Shown: in pieces, positions 55,156-63,764 of the stretch | Position numbering within the stretch: position 1 is the stretch's first letter | Layout: the number at the start of each line of letters is the position of its first letter | DNA from: Actinomadura macrotermitis | GTDB taxonomy: Bacteria; Actinomycetota; Actinomycetes; Streptosporangiales; Streptosporangiaceae | DNA length: 64,000 bases | Direction: 5' to 3' | Assembly (NCBI RefSeq): GCF_009604375.1 | Contig: NZ_WEGH01000001.1 | Coordinates: 1,550,001-1,614,000, forward strand | The notes under the pieces: model-generated | Database searches by the model: none | The model's input: only the letters and a program-made list of their open reading frames with translations | What the model was told of the DNA's origin: nothing | Program-made: the position numbers and the translations under genes

Positions 55156-56840
55156 CCGGCGTCGAGTTCGTCCGCGACCTCGCGGGCGACGGCGGCCAGT
55201 TCGGGGTCAAGCTGGTCCAGCCGCTCGTCGAGGTCGTCGGCGAAGCGCAGCCGGTCCAGGCCGGCGGGCGCGGGCACGGCTGCGGGCATCCACGCGGCGT
55301 GGATGAGGAACGGCACGGTCGTGCCGTGCGGCGGCGCGAGGACGGCGACCGGGCCGCGCGAGACGTCGGCCGCGTCGAAGACCTCGACGCGGAACCGGTC
55401 GTCGTTGTGCACGGCCACCACCAGGTAGCCGTCGTGGCCGCCGGGGTCGGCGCCCGCGTACCGGCTGCGGCCGGGCGCGCCGAGGCCGCGCGGGACGAAG
55501 ACCGGCGAGGTCGGGTAGTCGTCGAGCGCGAACGTCCACTCGCTGAGCGGCTTCAGGTCGTCGCGGTCCAGGCTCGCCAGCACCGCCGGGGTCTCCTCCT
55601 TGGGGAACAGCGCGCGGTCGACGCGGTCGCCGTAGTTGGCGAGCGCGCGCTGGTTGACCGCCTCGGGGTGGAAGCCGAGGAAGACCAGGTGGTGGCGGGT
55701 GGGGTTCAGCTGCCCCTCCATGCTCCAGTCGATCGCCGACAGCTCGGCCTGCCACCAGCGCTCGGGGTCGCGGGCGCGGGCGTGCTCGGTGACGCGGCCG
55801 GTCGCGGGGTCGAACCGCAGCACGGTGGTGAGGGCCGGGGTCATGCCGTGGCAGTACATGCCGCGCAGCGCCGGGTCGACGGGGCGGCCGAACGCGTCCA
55901 GGTCGTCCTCGCGCAGGTACATGCCGATGTCGACACCCGGCGTGTGCTCCATGACGACGTCGATGCCGACCGAGTCGTCGTAGCGGGCGTAGAAGTGGTT
56001 GACCTCGGGCGCGATGCGGAACCGCGTGCAGGCGACGCTGTCGCGGCCGGGGACCAGGTCGTCCTTGCGGATCAGCAGGACGGGCCCGTCGGGGTTGTTG
56101 GCCGCGGTCCGCTCGCCGCCGAAGATCTCCTCGGCGTCGACCTTGTAGGCGGTGTCGGCGAGGACCAGCCAGTCGCGGGTCTGGGTGATGGTGTGGGTGG
56201 CCTGCGGCAGCGCCGCGTCCTCGACCCGCCAGCGCCGGACGTGCTTGCCTTCGCCGTCGTAGCGGATCACCCACACGGTGCCGGTCATCACGTCGCGGCT
56301 GACCGTCCACAGGCAGTCGCGCTCGGGGTCGACGACCGGGTGCGCGGAGGTGGAGACCAGCGGCAGCACCGCCTGGTCCAGCGCGGGCTTCCAGCCGTCG
56401 CGCTGCCCGACCTCGGCGACGAACCCCAGCGTGACCGGGTCGACCTCGACGGGGCGGCCCGCGTCCCAGGTGGCGAACAGCCGGTCGCCCCACGGCAGCG
56501 GCGCGGTGTTGGCGGCGTTGACGAACCCCCACGGCGAACTGGTGCCGACCGGCCCGGCGGTGAACAGGTCGGGGCGCTTGCGGCGCAGCCGGACCGACGG
56601 GGTGTCGATGACGCGCGGCCGCCACGCGAACCGGCCCGCGGGGGCGCCGTCGGTGCCGGGGCGCAGCGCCAGCCGGATCATGATGCCGTCGCCGAAGAAC
56701 GCGTGCACGGGGTGGGTGCGCTGGTCGGAGGTGCTGATCACGACGTGCCCGGTCAGGCCCGCGGGCCAGGCCCCGGCCACGACCGCCAGGTCCAGGTCGG
56801 CGACGTCGCCCTTGCCGAGGATGGAGCGGGGAACCGGCAT
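55152..56840 (-). CDS. Carotenoid cleavage oxygenase (RPE65 family)
   Basis: 562 residues. A seven-bladed RPE65-type propeller with the expected iron-ligand His candidates in 'TSAHPVVD', 'EVNHFYARYDD', 'YCHGMTPA' and the C-terminal 'IHAAWMP'. It would cleave a polyene double bond with O2; actinobacterial members act on carotenoids or stilbenes. The start at 56840 (MPVPRSIL) has TGGAGG 5 nt upstream. It is transcribed alone, and no carotenoid synthesis genes are nearby. Confidence 0.88.
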   Translation of the reverse strand: MPVPRSILGKGDVADLDLAVVAGAWPAGLTGHVVISTSDQRTHPVHAFFGDGIMIRLALRPGTDGAPAGRFAWRPRVIDTPSVRLRRKRPDLFTAGPVGTSSPWGFVNAANTAPLPWGDRLFATWDAGRPVEVDPVTLGFVAEVGQRDGWKPALDQAVLPLVSTSAHPVVDPERDCLWTVSRDVMTGTVWVIRYDGEGKHVRRWRVEDAALPQATHTITQTRDWLVLADTAYKVDAEEIFGGERTAANNPDGPVLLIRKDDLVPGRDSVACTRFRIAPEVNHFYARYDDSVGIDVVMEHTPGVDIGMYLREDDLDAFGRPVDPALRGMYCHGMTPALTTVLRFDPATGRVTEHARARDPERWWQAELSAIDWSMEGQLNPTRHHLVFLGFHPEAVNQRALANYGDRVDRALFPKEETPAVLASLDRDDLKPLSEWTFALDDYPTSPVFVPRGLGAPGRSRYAGADPGGHDGYLVVAVHNDDRFRVEVFDAADVSRGPVAVLAPPHGTTVPFLIHAAWMPAAVPAPAGLDRLRFADDLDERLDQLDPELAAVAREVADELDAG

Positions 56841-56990
56841 GACGCCTCCAGAGCGGTGCAGGGGACCGGCCATCTGCCAATCAACCGGGCGCCGCGGGCG
56901 TCGTCAAGACCCTAACGACTACGAGCTTCCCACGGCGGCCCGCCGGTACCCTGATCCGGCCCAGCATGTCCGGAATGGGGGAAAAGACCG

Positions 56991-57488
56991 GTGCCTGAGA
57001 CGTCCGTCGTGGTCCGCGAGGCGCGGGCCGCCGACTACGCGAAGGTCGGCGAGCTGACCGTCGAGGTGTACGTGCACAGCGGCCTCATCGACGCCGCGTC
57101 CGGCTACGTGGCGACGCTGCGCGACGCCGCCGACCGCGCCGCCAAGGCCGAACTGCTCGTCGCCGAACTGGCGGGCGACCTCGTCGGGGCCGTCGCCTAC
57201 TGCCCGCCCGGCAGCCCCTACGCCGAGCTCGCCGGGCCCGGCGAGGGCGAGTTCCGGATGCTGGCCGTACTGGGCCGGGCCCGCGGCCAGGGCGTGGGGC
57301 GCGCGCTCGTGCAGGCGTGCGCCGACCGCGCCCGCGCCGCCGGGCTGCGCGGCCTGCGCCTGTCGACCCAGCGGAACATGGTGGACGCGCACCGCATGTA
57401 CGAGCGCATGGGCTTTGTCCGCACCCCCGACCGCGACTGGGCCCCGCTGCCGGGCGTCGACCTGGTCACCTACGCGCTGGACTTCTGA
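56991..57488 (+). CDS. GNAT family N-acetyltransferase
   Basis: 165 residues. 'VVVREARAADYAKVGELTVEVY', the acetyl-CoA loop 'VLGRARGQGVGRALVQACADRARAAG' (in part) and 'RNMVDAHRMYERMGFVR' at the end. It acetylates an amine or protein N-terminus; the substrate is unknown. GTG start. Confidence 0.88.
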   Translation: MPETSVVVREARAADYAKVGELTVEVYVHSGLIDAASGYVATLRDAADRAAKAELLVAELAGDLVGAVAYCPPGSPYAELAGPGEGEFRMLAVLGRARGQGVGRALVQACADRARAAGLRGLRLSTQRNMVDAHRMYERMGFVRTPDRDWAPLPGVDLVTYALDF

Positions 57489-57497
57489 CCAGCCGGG

Positions 57498-57689
57498 CTA
57501 GGCCGGGGTGCTGTGCACCTCGCCGTGGCGCGAACAACGCGCGGTCCAGCCCGTCGGCGTCACCTGGACGATCAGCCGGCGGCGGCACTCGGCGCAATAG
57601 CGCGGCGGTTCCATGGCCCGCGCCACCAGGCACGTCTCGTGCCCGCCGGCCGCGGCGGGCTCGCCGCACCGGTCACAGTAGGTCTCCAC
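57498..57689 (-). CDS. bsaP: Biotin synthase auxiliary protein (BsaP)
   Basis: 63 residues with two small Cys knuckles: 'YCDRCGEPA' at the start, one lone Cys in 'HETCLVARA', then '[29 protein letters not shown]', which matches the BsaP family (mycobacterial Rv1590-type). BsaP is reported to be required by actinobacterial-type BioB to make biotin, probably through an Fe-S cluster. In mycobacteria it lies beside bioB; here it sits about 4 kb away, upstream of nothing else in the pathway. GTG 57689 has AAGG 8 nt upstream; GTG 57698 is the alternative. Confidence 0.8.
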   Translation of the reverse strand: METYCDRCGEPAAAGGHETCLVARAMEPPRYCAECRRRLIVQVTPTGWTARCSRHGEVHSTPA

Positions 57690-57744
57690 GAGCGGCACCT
57701 TACCCGCACCCGGCGCCGTGGTGGCCGGAAGGCCCCCGCGGGGG

Positions 57745-57770
57745 CTCATCGCGCGCGCATGCGCGCGATG
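57745..57770. other. 26-bp perfect palindrome at the biotin carboxylase stop
   Basis: Positions 57745-57770 are perfectly self-complementary (13-bp arms, CTCATCGCGCGCA and its complement, no spacer). They include the stop codon and last codons (ARMRAR) of the carboxylase gene. It may act as a terminator stem or protein-binding site. Confidence 0.6.
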
Positions 57771-59083
57771 AGCCCGGTGTCGTAGGTGCCGGCCACGAAC
57801 TCGGGGTCGTCCAGCAGCTCGGCCAGGAACGGCAGGTTCGTGGTCGGGCCGACGATGCGGAACGCCGCGACGGCGGCACGGGCCCGCTCCAGCGCGGCCG
57901 GCCGGTCGGCGCCGTGCACGCACAGCTTGGCCAGCAGCGGGTCGTAGAACGGGGTGACGGTGTTGCCCTCGGCGTACCCGGCGTCGATGCGGATGCCCTC
58001 GCCGACCGGCTCCTCCCACACCCGGATCCGGCCGGGGCTCGGCAGGAACCGGCGCGGGTCCTCGGCGTACACGCGCAGCTCGATCGCGTGCCCGGACGGC
58101 TGCGGCTCGTCGAAGGAGACGGGCTTGCCGGCCGCGATCAGCAGCTGCTGCTCGACGATGTCGATGCCGGTGACCAGCTCGGTGACGGGGTGCTCGACCT
58201 GCAGCCGGGTGTTCATCTCCAGGAAGTAGAACTCCTGCGCGGCCGGGTCGACCAGGCACTCCACCGTCCCGGCGCCCTGGTAGCCGACGGTCTGGCCGGC
58301 CTGGATCGCGGCGGCCAGCATCCGGGCGCGCAGTTCGGGCGACAACGCGGGCGAGGGCGTCTCCTCGGCGACCTTCTGGTGCCGGCGCTGCACCGAGCAG
58401 TCGCGGTCGCCGAGGGCGAGGACGGTGCCGTCGGCCAGGCCGAGGATCTGGACCTCCACGTGCCGGGCGCCCTCGATGTAGCGCTCCACCAGGATGTCGG
58501 GGCCGGCGAAGAAGCGCTCGGCGCGGCTGCGGGCCGTCCGGTACGCGGCGCGCAGCTCGGCCTCGTCGCGGGCGGCGCCCATCCCGATGCCGCCGCCCCC
58601 GGCGGCGGCCTTCACCATCACCGGGTAGCCGATGCGCTCGGCCTCCTCGGCGGCGGTGTCCTCGTCGGGCACCGGCTCCCAGACGCCGGGCGCGACCGGC
58701 AGGCCCGCCTCCTTCATCAGGTTCCGGGCGTTGATCTTGTTGCCCATGCGGGCGATGGCCAGCGGCGGCGGGCCGACCCAGGCCAGGCCCGCGTCCAGCA
58801 CCGCCTGGGCGAACTCGGCGTTCTCCGACAGGAAGCCGTAGCCGGGGTGGATCGCCTGCGCGTTGGTGCGGACGGCCGCCTCCAGGATCGCGGGCGCGTT
58901 CAGGTAGCTGCGCGCGGGCTGCGGCGGGCCGATCAGGATCGCCTCGTCGGCCTCGGCCACGTACGGCAGGCCGGCGTCGGCTTCGGAGTACACCGCGATG
59001 GCCTTCAGGCCCATCGCGCGCACGGTGTGGACGATACGGCTGGCCACCTCGCCGCGATTGGCCACGAGGACGGACTCGAACAC
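57746..59083 (-). CDS. accC: Biotin carboxylase (AccC-type) subunit
   Basis: 445 residues. '[20 protein letters not shown]', '[14 protein letters not shown]', the ATP-grasp Gly-loop '[12 protein letters not shown]', '[18 protein letters not shown]' and '[14 protein letters not shown]'. It carboxylates biotin on a partner carrier protein (none adjacent), for acyl-CoA carboxylation. GTG 59083 was chosen because GAAGGAGAG lies 9 nt upstream. The apparent ATG at 59101 overlaps this ribosome site and lacks its own. Biotin demand fits the nearby bio and bsaP genes. Confidence 0.9.
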   Translation of the reverse strand: MFESVLVANRGEVASRIVHTVRAMGLKAIAVYSEADAGLPYVAEADEAILIGPPQPARSYLNAPAILEAAVRTNAQAIHPGYGFLSENAEFAQAVLDAGLAWVGPPPLAIARMGNKINARNLMKEAGLPVAPGVWEPVPDEDTAAEEAERIGYPVMVKAAAGGGGIGMGAARDEAELRAAYRTARSRAERFFAGPDILVERYIEGARHVEVQILGLADGTVLALGDRDCSVQRRHQKVAEETPSPALSPELRARMLAAAIQAGQTVGYQGAGTVECLVDPAAQEFYFLEMNTRLQVEHPVTELVTGIDIVEQQLLIAAGKPVSFDEPQPSGHAIELRVYAEDPRRFLPSPGRIRVWEEPVGEGIRIDAGYAEGNTVTPFYDPLLAKLCVHGADRPAALERARAAVAAFRIVGPTTNLPFLAELLDDPEFVAGTYDTGLIARMRAR

Positions 59084-59273
59084 CTGCGGACTCTCCTTCA
59101 TGGGTTCTGGCGGGACCGCACCATCCTGGCCGACGTCAGGGGGGTCGCGGCCCCCGAACCGGCCATGTCTGCGACAAGGACGCGTCCCGAGTTGCGTCAG
59201 GGCCGGTGCTTCCCGGGCATGACGGGAGGAAACGCGGAGCGGCCCGCGGCGGTGCCGCGCGGCGGCGGGCCCG

Positions 59274-60662
59274 TCACAGGCGAGGCCGCCGGTCGACCAC
59301 CCGGCTGAGCGCCTCCACCACGGCCGGGTCGTACTCGGCGGCCGAGTCCAGCCGCAGCCGCTCCAGCACGGCCGCGCCGCGGTCGCGGTCGGCCGAGTCG
59401 CCGACCAGGTCGTCGTAGGCGTTGGCGACCTTGATGATGCGGCTGGCCAGCGGCGGCGGCAGCGGCCGGCCCGGCGCGGGCTCGGCGGCCGGCCCGGGCG
59501 GTTCGCCGTGCCCGGTGCGGTAGGGGTGCGACGACAGCCGGACGATGTGCGCGACCCGGTCCAGCACCCCGGTCTGGCGGATCACCTCGGCGCCGAGCTC
59601 GGCGATGCGGCGCTGCTCGGCCGGGGAGGCGAGCACGGTCGCGCCGCCGGGGATCGGGTCGCCGAGCGACAGCTGCCCGATGTCGTGCATCAGCGCGGCG
59701 TACTCCAGCTCCAGCAGGTCCTCCTCGGACATGCCGAGCTCGCGGCCCATCGCGACCGCCAGCCGCGACACCCGGCGCGAGTGCCCGGTCTCCACGTACC
59801 CGCCGACCTCGGTGACCCGCGACAGCGCCCGCACCGTCTGCAGGTAGGTGGCGCGGATGCCGGCGTAGCGGCGGAACGCGAACTGCGTCACCAGGATCGG
59901 GACGGTGAACACCAGCAGCGCGGCCGGGCCCATCACCGTGGTGGCGACCGCGATCAGCATGGCGGTGGCGCTGGTCGCCGCGCACAGCGGCGCCTTGACC
60001 GAGATCTCGTCGCGCACCGCGATGCCGAACCGGGCCCGCACCGCCTCGGCCCGGATCATCGCGGCGATCAGCACGTCGGCGAAGCAGGACGCCACCACGA
60101 CCATGCCCATCAGCACGAGCAGCAGCGGCCAGTCCAGGCCGAGCGCGAGCAGCGGCCGGAAGCACACCGCGACGAGCGCGACGGTGATCAGCCGCCGGGC
60201 CATCGCGTCCATCCGGAACGCGCGGCCGACCAGCACGTGCGGCAGCGACCCGACGGCCATCCCGGCGGCGGTCACCACCACCACCTGGAACGCCGAGTGC
60301 ACGGCCGGGACGACGTCGAGCGCGGCGATGCGGCCGCCGCCCTCGGGGCCGACGCCGACCAGCAGCGCGTAGCCGATGGCGCCGGCGGCGGCGACGGGGG
60401 CGACCTCGCGGTTGCCCGGCATGACCATCCGGAACAGCTCGCCGAGCGCGATCAGCACGCCGAACACCACCGCGACGTCGGTCTGCACCGGGTGCACCAC
60501 CGCGACCTCGGTGACCGACACCAGCACGCCGAGCGCGGCGAACGCGGCCAGCAGCACCTGGCCGGAGTCGACGGTCTGCCAGCCGGGCCGCCCCGCGGTC
60601 TCCATCCGGCCGGCGGCCAGCGCCCCGGCGCGGGCCCGCCGGGGATCCATCCGCATCGTCAT
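59274..60662 (-). CDS. Membrane HD-domain protein with incomplete GYP motif
   Basis: 462 residues. Five to six N-terminal membrane helices (about 35-260), then an HD domain with 'ETGHSRRVSRLAVAMGRELG', 'ALMHDIGQLSLGDP' (HD) and 'KVANAYDDLVGD'. The HD-superfamily metal residues are kept, but the HHExxxGxGYP motif of HD-GYP phosphodiesterases is replaced by 'SSHPYRTGHGEPPG'. It could hydrolyse a different nucleotide or be regulatory. The start at 60662 overlaps the upstream HD-GYP stop by 4 bp (ATGA), so the two are cotranslated. Confidence 0.8.
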   Translation of the reverse strand: MTMRMDPRRARAGALAAGRMETAGRPGWQTVDSGQVLLAAFAALGVLVSVTEVAVVHPVQTDVAVVFGVLIALGELFRMVMPGNREVAPVAAAGAIGYALLVGVGPEGGGRIAALDVVPAVHSAFQVVVVTAAGMAVGSLPHVLVGRAFRMDAMARRLITVALVAVCFRPLLALGLDWPLLLVLMGMVVVASCFADVLIAAMIRAEAVRARFGIAVRDEISVKAPLCAATSATAMLIAVATTVMGPAALLVFTVPILVTQFAFRRYAGIRATYLQTVRALSRVTEVGGYVETGHSRRVSRLAVAMGRELGMSEEDLLELEYAALMHDIGQLSLGDPIPGGATVLASPAEQRRIAELGAEVIRQTGVLDRVAHIVRLSSHPYRTGHGEPPGPAAEPAPGRPLPPPLASRIIKVANAYDDLVGDSADRDRGAAVLERLRLDSAAEYDPAVVEALSRVVDRRPRL

Positions 60663-62005
60663 CGCGGCACCCCGTCGCGGGCGACGCGGATCGGCTCGCT
60701 CGGGTCGTCGTGGTCCTGGCGGGTGGTCTCCACCACGTCGTCGTCGGGCAGCACCGGCGGGTCGGGCAGCTCCCAGCCGTCGCGCTCCAGCGCGCGCAGG
60801 AACGCCTCGACGATCTCGGGGTCGAAGTGGTCGCCGGCGCTGGCGCGCAGCTCCTGGACGGCCTCCTCGACGCTGCGCGCGGCCCGGTAGGCGCGGGTGG
60901 AGGTCATCGCGTCGAAGGCGTCGGCGACCGAGATGACCCGGGCGAACTCGGGGATCTCGTCGCCGGCCAGGCCCATCGGGTAGCCGCGGCCGTTCATCTT
61001 CTCGTGGTGGTGCATGATCCCGGCGAGCGCCTCGTCCAGGAAGCCGATCTCGCGGACGATCTCCAGCCCGCGCATCGGGTGCAGCTGGATCGCGGCGAAC
61101 TCCTCCTCGGTCATCGGGCCGTCCTTCTGCAGCACCTTGGTCGGCACGCCGAGCTTGCCGACGTCGTGCAGCATGCCCGCCATCCGGATCGCCTCGACCC
61201 GGTCGGCGCGCATCCCGATCTCCTGCGCGATCATCACCGAGCCGCGCGACACCCGCTCGGAGTGGCCGCGGGTGTAGTAGTCCTTGGTCTCCACCGCCTG
61301 GCAGAGCGCGGCGAGGGTGGCGGCGTGCGCCTGCTGCTGGGCGTGCGCCTGCTCCAACGCCCAGCGGGCGATGAACAGCGGCAGCAGCACCAGCACCGCG
61401 GCGAACGCCTGGATGCCGGGCCACAGGCCCGCGATGAGCAGGCCGAACATGCCGTAGCCGAGGCAGCCGACGGCGAGCTGGCCGCTCTCGCGCAGCAGCA
61501 CCCGCGGCGTCTCCTGCTTGGCCAGCAGCAGGATGCCGGCCGTCAGCGTCAGGTTGACCAGCACGAACACGCAGAGCGCGCCGAGGAAGGGGCCGATGAC
61601 GCTGACCACCCAGTCGCCCTGGCCGCGCTCGAAGCGGTGCCCGCCGAGCAGGTCGAACACGACCCCGGCGGTGTAGCCGCTGAGCGCGAACTGCGCGCCG
61701 TTGAACAGCCGCTTGACCGGCGCGAAGATCCGCTGGCCGGTGACGACGGCGACGGCGCCGAGCACCGCCGCGCCGGCCGGGCCGAGCAGCACCACGGCGG
61801 CCAGGCCGGCCGCGAAGCTCAGCGAGACGCGGGCGCGCGCCACGTTGAGCCGGGCGGGCGCGGAGTCGCAGACCAGGAACAGCACGGCGAGCACGGCGAG
61901 CGTGCGCCAGTCCAGGGCGGTGAGGGGCGCCGTCGCGATGAGGCAGGCCGCCAGCGCGACCACCCCGCAGACGTACACCCAGGCAGCCAGAGGGAGTCCA
62001 CGCAT
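60659..62005 (-). CDS. Membrane-anchored HD-GYP phosphodiesterase
   Basis: 448 residues. About six hydrophobic helices (10-220) form a membrane sensor, followed by a full HD-GYP domain: 'TRGHSERVSRGSVMIAQEIGM', 'GMLHDVGKLGVPTKVL', 'IMHHHEKMNGRGYPMGLAGDEIP' and 'VADAFDAMTSTRAYR'. Family knowledge: HD-GYP enzymes hydrolyse c-di-GMP or related cyclic dinucleotides. The polyacidic C-terminal tail is extra. GGAGG is 5 nt before the ATG. It is the first gene of a two-gene operon behind a long structured leader. Confidence 0.9.
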   Translation of the reverse strand: MRGLPLAAWVYVCGVVALAACLIATAPLTALDWRTLAVLAVLFLVCDSAPARLNVARARVSLSFAAGLAAVVLLGPAGAAVLGAVAVVTGQRIFAPVKRLFNGAQFALSGYTAGVVFDLLGGHRFERGQGDWVVSVIGPFLGALCVFVLVNLTLTAGILLLAKQETPRVLLRESGQLAVGCLGYGMFGLLIAGLWPGIQAFAAVLVLLPLFIARWALEQAHAQQQAHAATLAALCQAVETKDYYTRGHSERVSRGSVMIAQEIGMRADRVEAIRMAGMLHDVGKLGVPTKVLQKDGPMTEEEFAAIQLHPMRGLEIVREIGFLDEALAGIMHHHEKMNGRGYPMGLAGDEIPEFARVISVADAFDAMTSTRAYRAARSVEEAVQELRASAGDHFDPEIVEAFLRALERDGWELPDPPVLPDDDVVETTRQDHDDPSEPIRVARDGVPR

Positions 62006-62428
62006 CGCCGCCTCCGTCGGGAGTGACTCATGAGCGGGCCGCCGCGGGTCGTCAGACCCAGGACACGCCCATGGGCTTGGATATCAGCGACGCCGGTGCC
62101 CCGGCCTGCCCGCAGGTGCCGCGACCGATCCGCACGAGACCGAGCATGACTGCGATTCTCCCCCCAGGCGCATGGGGACCCCGGGCCGTACCGGCCCGGA
62201 CGGGCGAGCTCCGCCGGGGCGGGGGCGCACCCGGTCCCCCTCACTGATTTCGGCCCAAGCCTAACGCGAGAGACGCAGGTCACACAGGCATGACGGGAAT
62301 CGTGAGCAAAGCGTGAACTAATCGTCACCACGTGTCACCAATGGCCCCGAAAATGGACCGAGAGTGTGCGCACAAACGCTTTGCACGTGCATTCTTGACG
62401 TGGCCATGAATTTCACCGCCGCCATCGG
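62006..62428. other. 423-bp intergenic region with a long leader
   Basis: No protein-coding frame is convincing. The left 260 bp hold the structured leader described for the HD-GYP operon. The right part (62262-62428) is A/T-richer and should carry its promoter on the minus strand, but I cannot assign -35/-10 elements with confidence. Confidence 0.6.
62074..62261 (-). promoter_or_regulatory. Candidate ydaO-type (cyclic di-AMP) riboswitch
   Basis: Read on the minus strand, the leader of the HD-GYP operon has GGCTTGG (62261-62255) pairing perfectly with CCAAGCC (62080-62074), where a closing P1 helix would lie. Just inside P1 are GCCGAAATCAG and GGGGGACC (62240-62233), matching the ydaO-class 5' core. 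GGGGAGAATC (62163-62154) differs by one base from the conserved GGGGTGAATC. A GCTGATATCC segment stands where GACAGCTAAC-type sequence is expected, a weaker match. GC-rich hairpins lie between the cores. A GGGTC-TGAC-GACCC hairpin (62046-62059) and GGAGG follow. Confidence 0.5.
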
Positions 62429-63346
62429 TCAGCCCGTCCGCTCGCGGGCCCAGCGGACGGTCTCGGCGAGGCCCGCGCGCAGGTCCGTCCGGGCCGTCCA
62501 GCCGAGCTCGCGCTCGGTCGCCGCCGGGTCGACCGCCATCGCGGGCAGGTCGCCGAGGCGCGGCGGCGCGAACGCGGGGTCGTCGGGCGCGCCCGCCGCC
62601 CGCGCGACCAGGGTGTGCAGCTCGCGGTCGGTGGTCTGCAGGCCGGTGCCGACGTTGAAGCGCCGCCCGCCGCCGTCGGGGCCGGCGGCGCGGGCGAAGG
62701 CGTCCACCACGTCCAGCACGTAGACGTAGTCGCGGGTCTGCGTGCCGTCGCCGAACACCGTGGTCGGGCGGCCCGCCAGCAGCGCGTCGGTGAAGATCGA
62801 GATGACGCCGGCCTCGCCCTCGGGCGTCTGCCGCGGCCCGTAGACGTTGGCGAGGGTCAGCGTGGTGAAGTCCAGCCCGTGCAGCCTGCGGTACATCCGC
62901 GCGTACAGCTCGCCGGAGACCTTGGACGCGGCGTACGGCGAGGCGGGCCGCAGCTCGGCGTCCGCGGGGACCGGCAGCGCGTCCGGCACCCCGTACACCG
63001 CGCAGCTGGAGGTGAACACCACCTTGCGGGCGCCGGCGGCGCGGGCGGCCTCCAGCACGTTGGCGGTGCCGAGCACGTTGACGCGGGCGTCGTGCCGCGG
63101 GTCGTCCACGCTCTTGCGCACGCTGACCTGGGCCGCCAGGTGGCACACGACCTCGGGGGCGAACCCGGCGAGCCGCCCGGCGAGGGCCGGGTCGGCCACG
63201 TCCATCCGCCACAGCTCGACGTCCGCGCGCTCGTTGGCGCCGCCGGACATGTCGTCGAGGCCGGCGACCTCGTGCCCGTCGGCGACGAGCCGGTCGACGA
63301 GATGGGAGCCGATGAACCCGGCGGCGCCGGTGACGAGTACGCGCAT
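62429..63346 (-). CDS. NAD-dependent epimerase/dehydratase (GalE-like SDR)
   Basis: 305 residues. NAD motif 'VLVTGAAGFIGSHLVDRLVADG', catalytic Ser/Tyr/Lys in 'VFTSSCAVYGVP' and 'SPYAASKVSGE', substrate segment 'LTLANVYGPRQTPEG' and 'GDGTQTRDYVYVLDVVDA'. It is a UDP-sugar 4-epimerase type extended SDR, probably supplying activated sugars for surface polymers. The start at 63346 (MRVLVTG) is chosen for the family N-terminus. Confidence 0.88.
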   Translation of the reverse strand: MRVLVTGAAGFIGSHLVDRLVADGHEVAGLDDMSGGANERADVELWRMDVADPALAGRLAGFAPEVVCHLAAQVSVRKSVDDPRHDARVNVLGTANVLEAARAAGARKVVFTSSCAVYGVPDALPVPADAELRPASPYAASKVSGELYARMYRRLHGLDFTTLTLANVYGPRQTPEGEAGVISIFTDALLAGRPTTVFGDGTQTRDYVYVLDVVDAFARAAGPDGGGRRFNVGTGLQTTDRELHTLVARAAGAPDDPAFAPPRLGDLPAMAVDPAATERELGWTARTDLRAGLAETVRWARERTG

Positions 63347-63390
63347 CCCCGCACGATACCGAGGTCGGGGCGGCCGCACCGGCCCGTGGT

Positions 63391-63474
63391 GGTCAGCTCG
63401 GGGTGATCAGCTCGGGGCGGTCAGCTCGGGGCGGTCAGCCCGTGGTGGTCGTCCCGGGGCGGTCAGCCCGCGTC
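63391..63474. repeat. 14-bp tandem repeats, six units
   Basis: Successive 14-bp units from 63391: GGTCAGCTCGGGGT, GATCAGCTCGGGGC, GGTCAGCTCGGGGC, GGTCAGCCCGTGGT, GGTCGTCCCGGGGC, GGTCAGCCCGCGTC. The array fills the gap between the epimerase and rsrA, and the last unit contains the rsrA stop. On the minus strand each unit carries TGACC, so stops occur in several frames. Confidence 0.75.
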
Positions 63475-63762
63475 GGCGGCCTCGGCCGGGGCGTCGGCCT
63501 GCTTGATCTCGCTGCACAGCTGCTCGATCCGGCCGAGCACCTTGGCCCGCAGGTCGCCGGGCACCGGCTCGCAGCCGCAGGACTTGCCCACCAGTTTCTT
63601 GACGACCTCTTCCAGGCCGTACTCGCGCAGGCACGGGCCGCACTCGTCCAGGTGCTGCTTGATCTCACCGCAGCCGCTCTGGTCGAGCTCCCCGTCCAGG
63701 TAGGTGTAGACACGCGCCAGCACCTCGGTGCAGGGCGTCTCGTGAGGGTCGCCACAGCTCAT
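63463..63762 (-). CDS. rsrA: Mycothiol-system anti-sigma factor RsrA
   Basis: 99 residues. Zinc-containing anti-sigma motif with C11, H37, C41 and C44 ('HLDECGPC'), the same numbering as in Streptomyces RsrA, plus extra Cys at 62/64 ('KSCGCEP'). It holds SigR in reducing conditions and releases it when the Cys oxidise to a disulfide. It begins 2 nt after the sigR stop, in one operon. Confidence 0.94.
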   Translation of the reverse strand: MSCGDPHETPCTEVLARVYTYLDGELDQSGCGEIKQHLDECGPCLREYGLEEVVKKLVGKSCGCEPVPGDLRAKVLGRIEQLCSEIKQADAPAEAADAG

Positions 63763-63764
63763 GG

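Noticed and set aside
59084..59101. ATG at 59101 as start of the biotin carboxylase
   Set aside because: It has no ribosome site and its own sequence forms the GAAGGAG that serves the GTG at 59083.
60710..62026. 438-aa plus-strand frame opposite the HD-GYP gene
   Set aside because: Antisense shadow; the minus-strand gene has complete catalytic motifs and a ribosome site.
62262..62267. TAGGCT-like -10 box on the minus strand near the riboswitch candidate
   Set aside because: It overlaps the 5' arm of P1, so a start just downstream would remove the paired arm; it is not compatible with the leader model.
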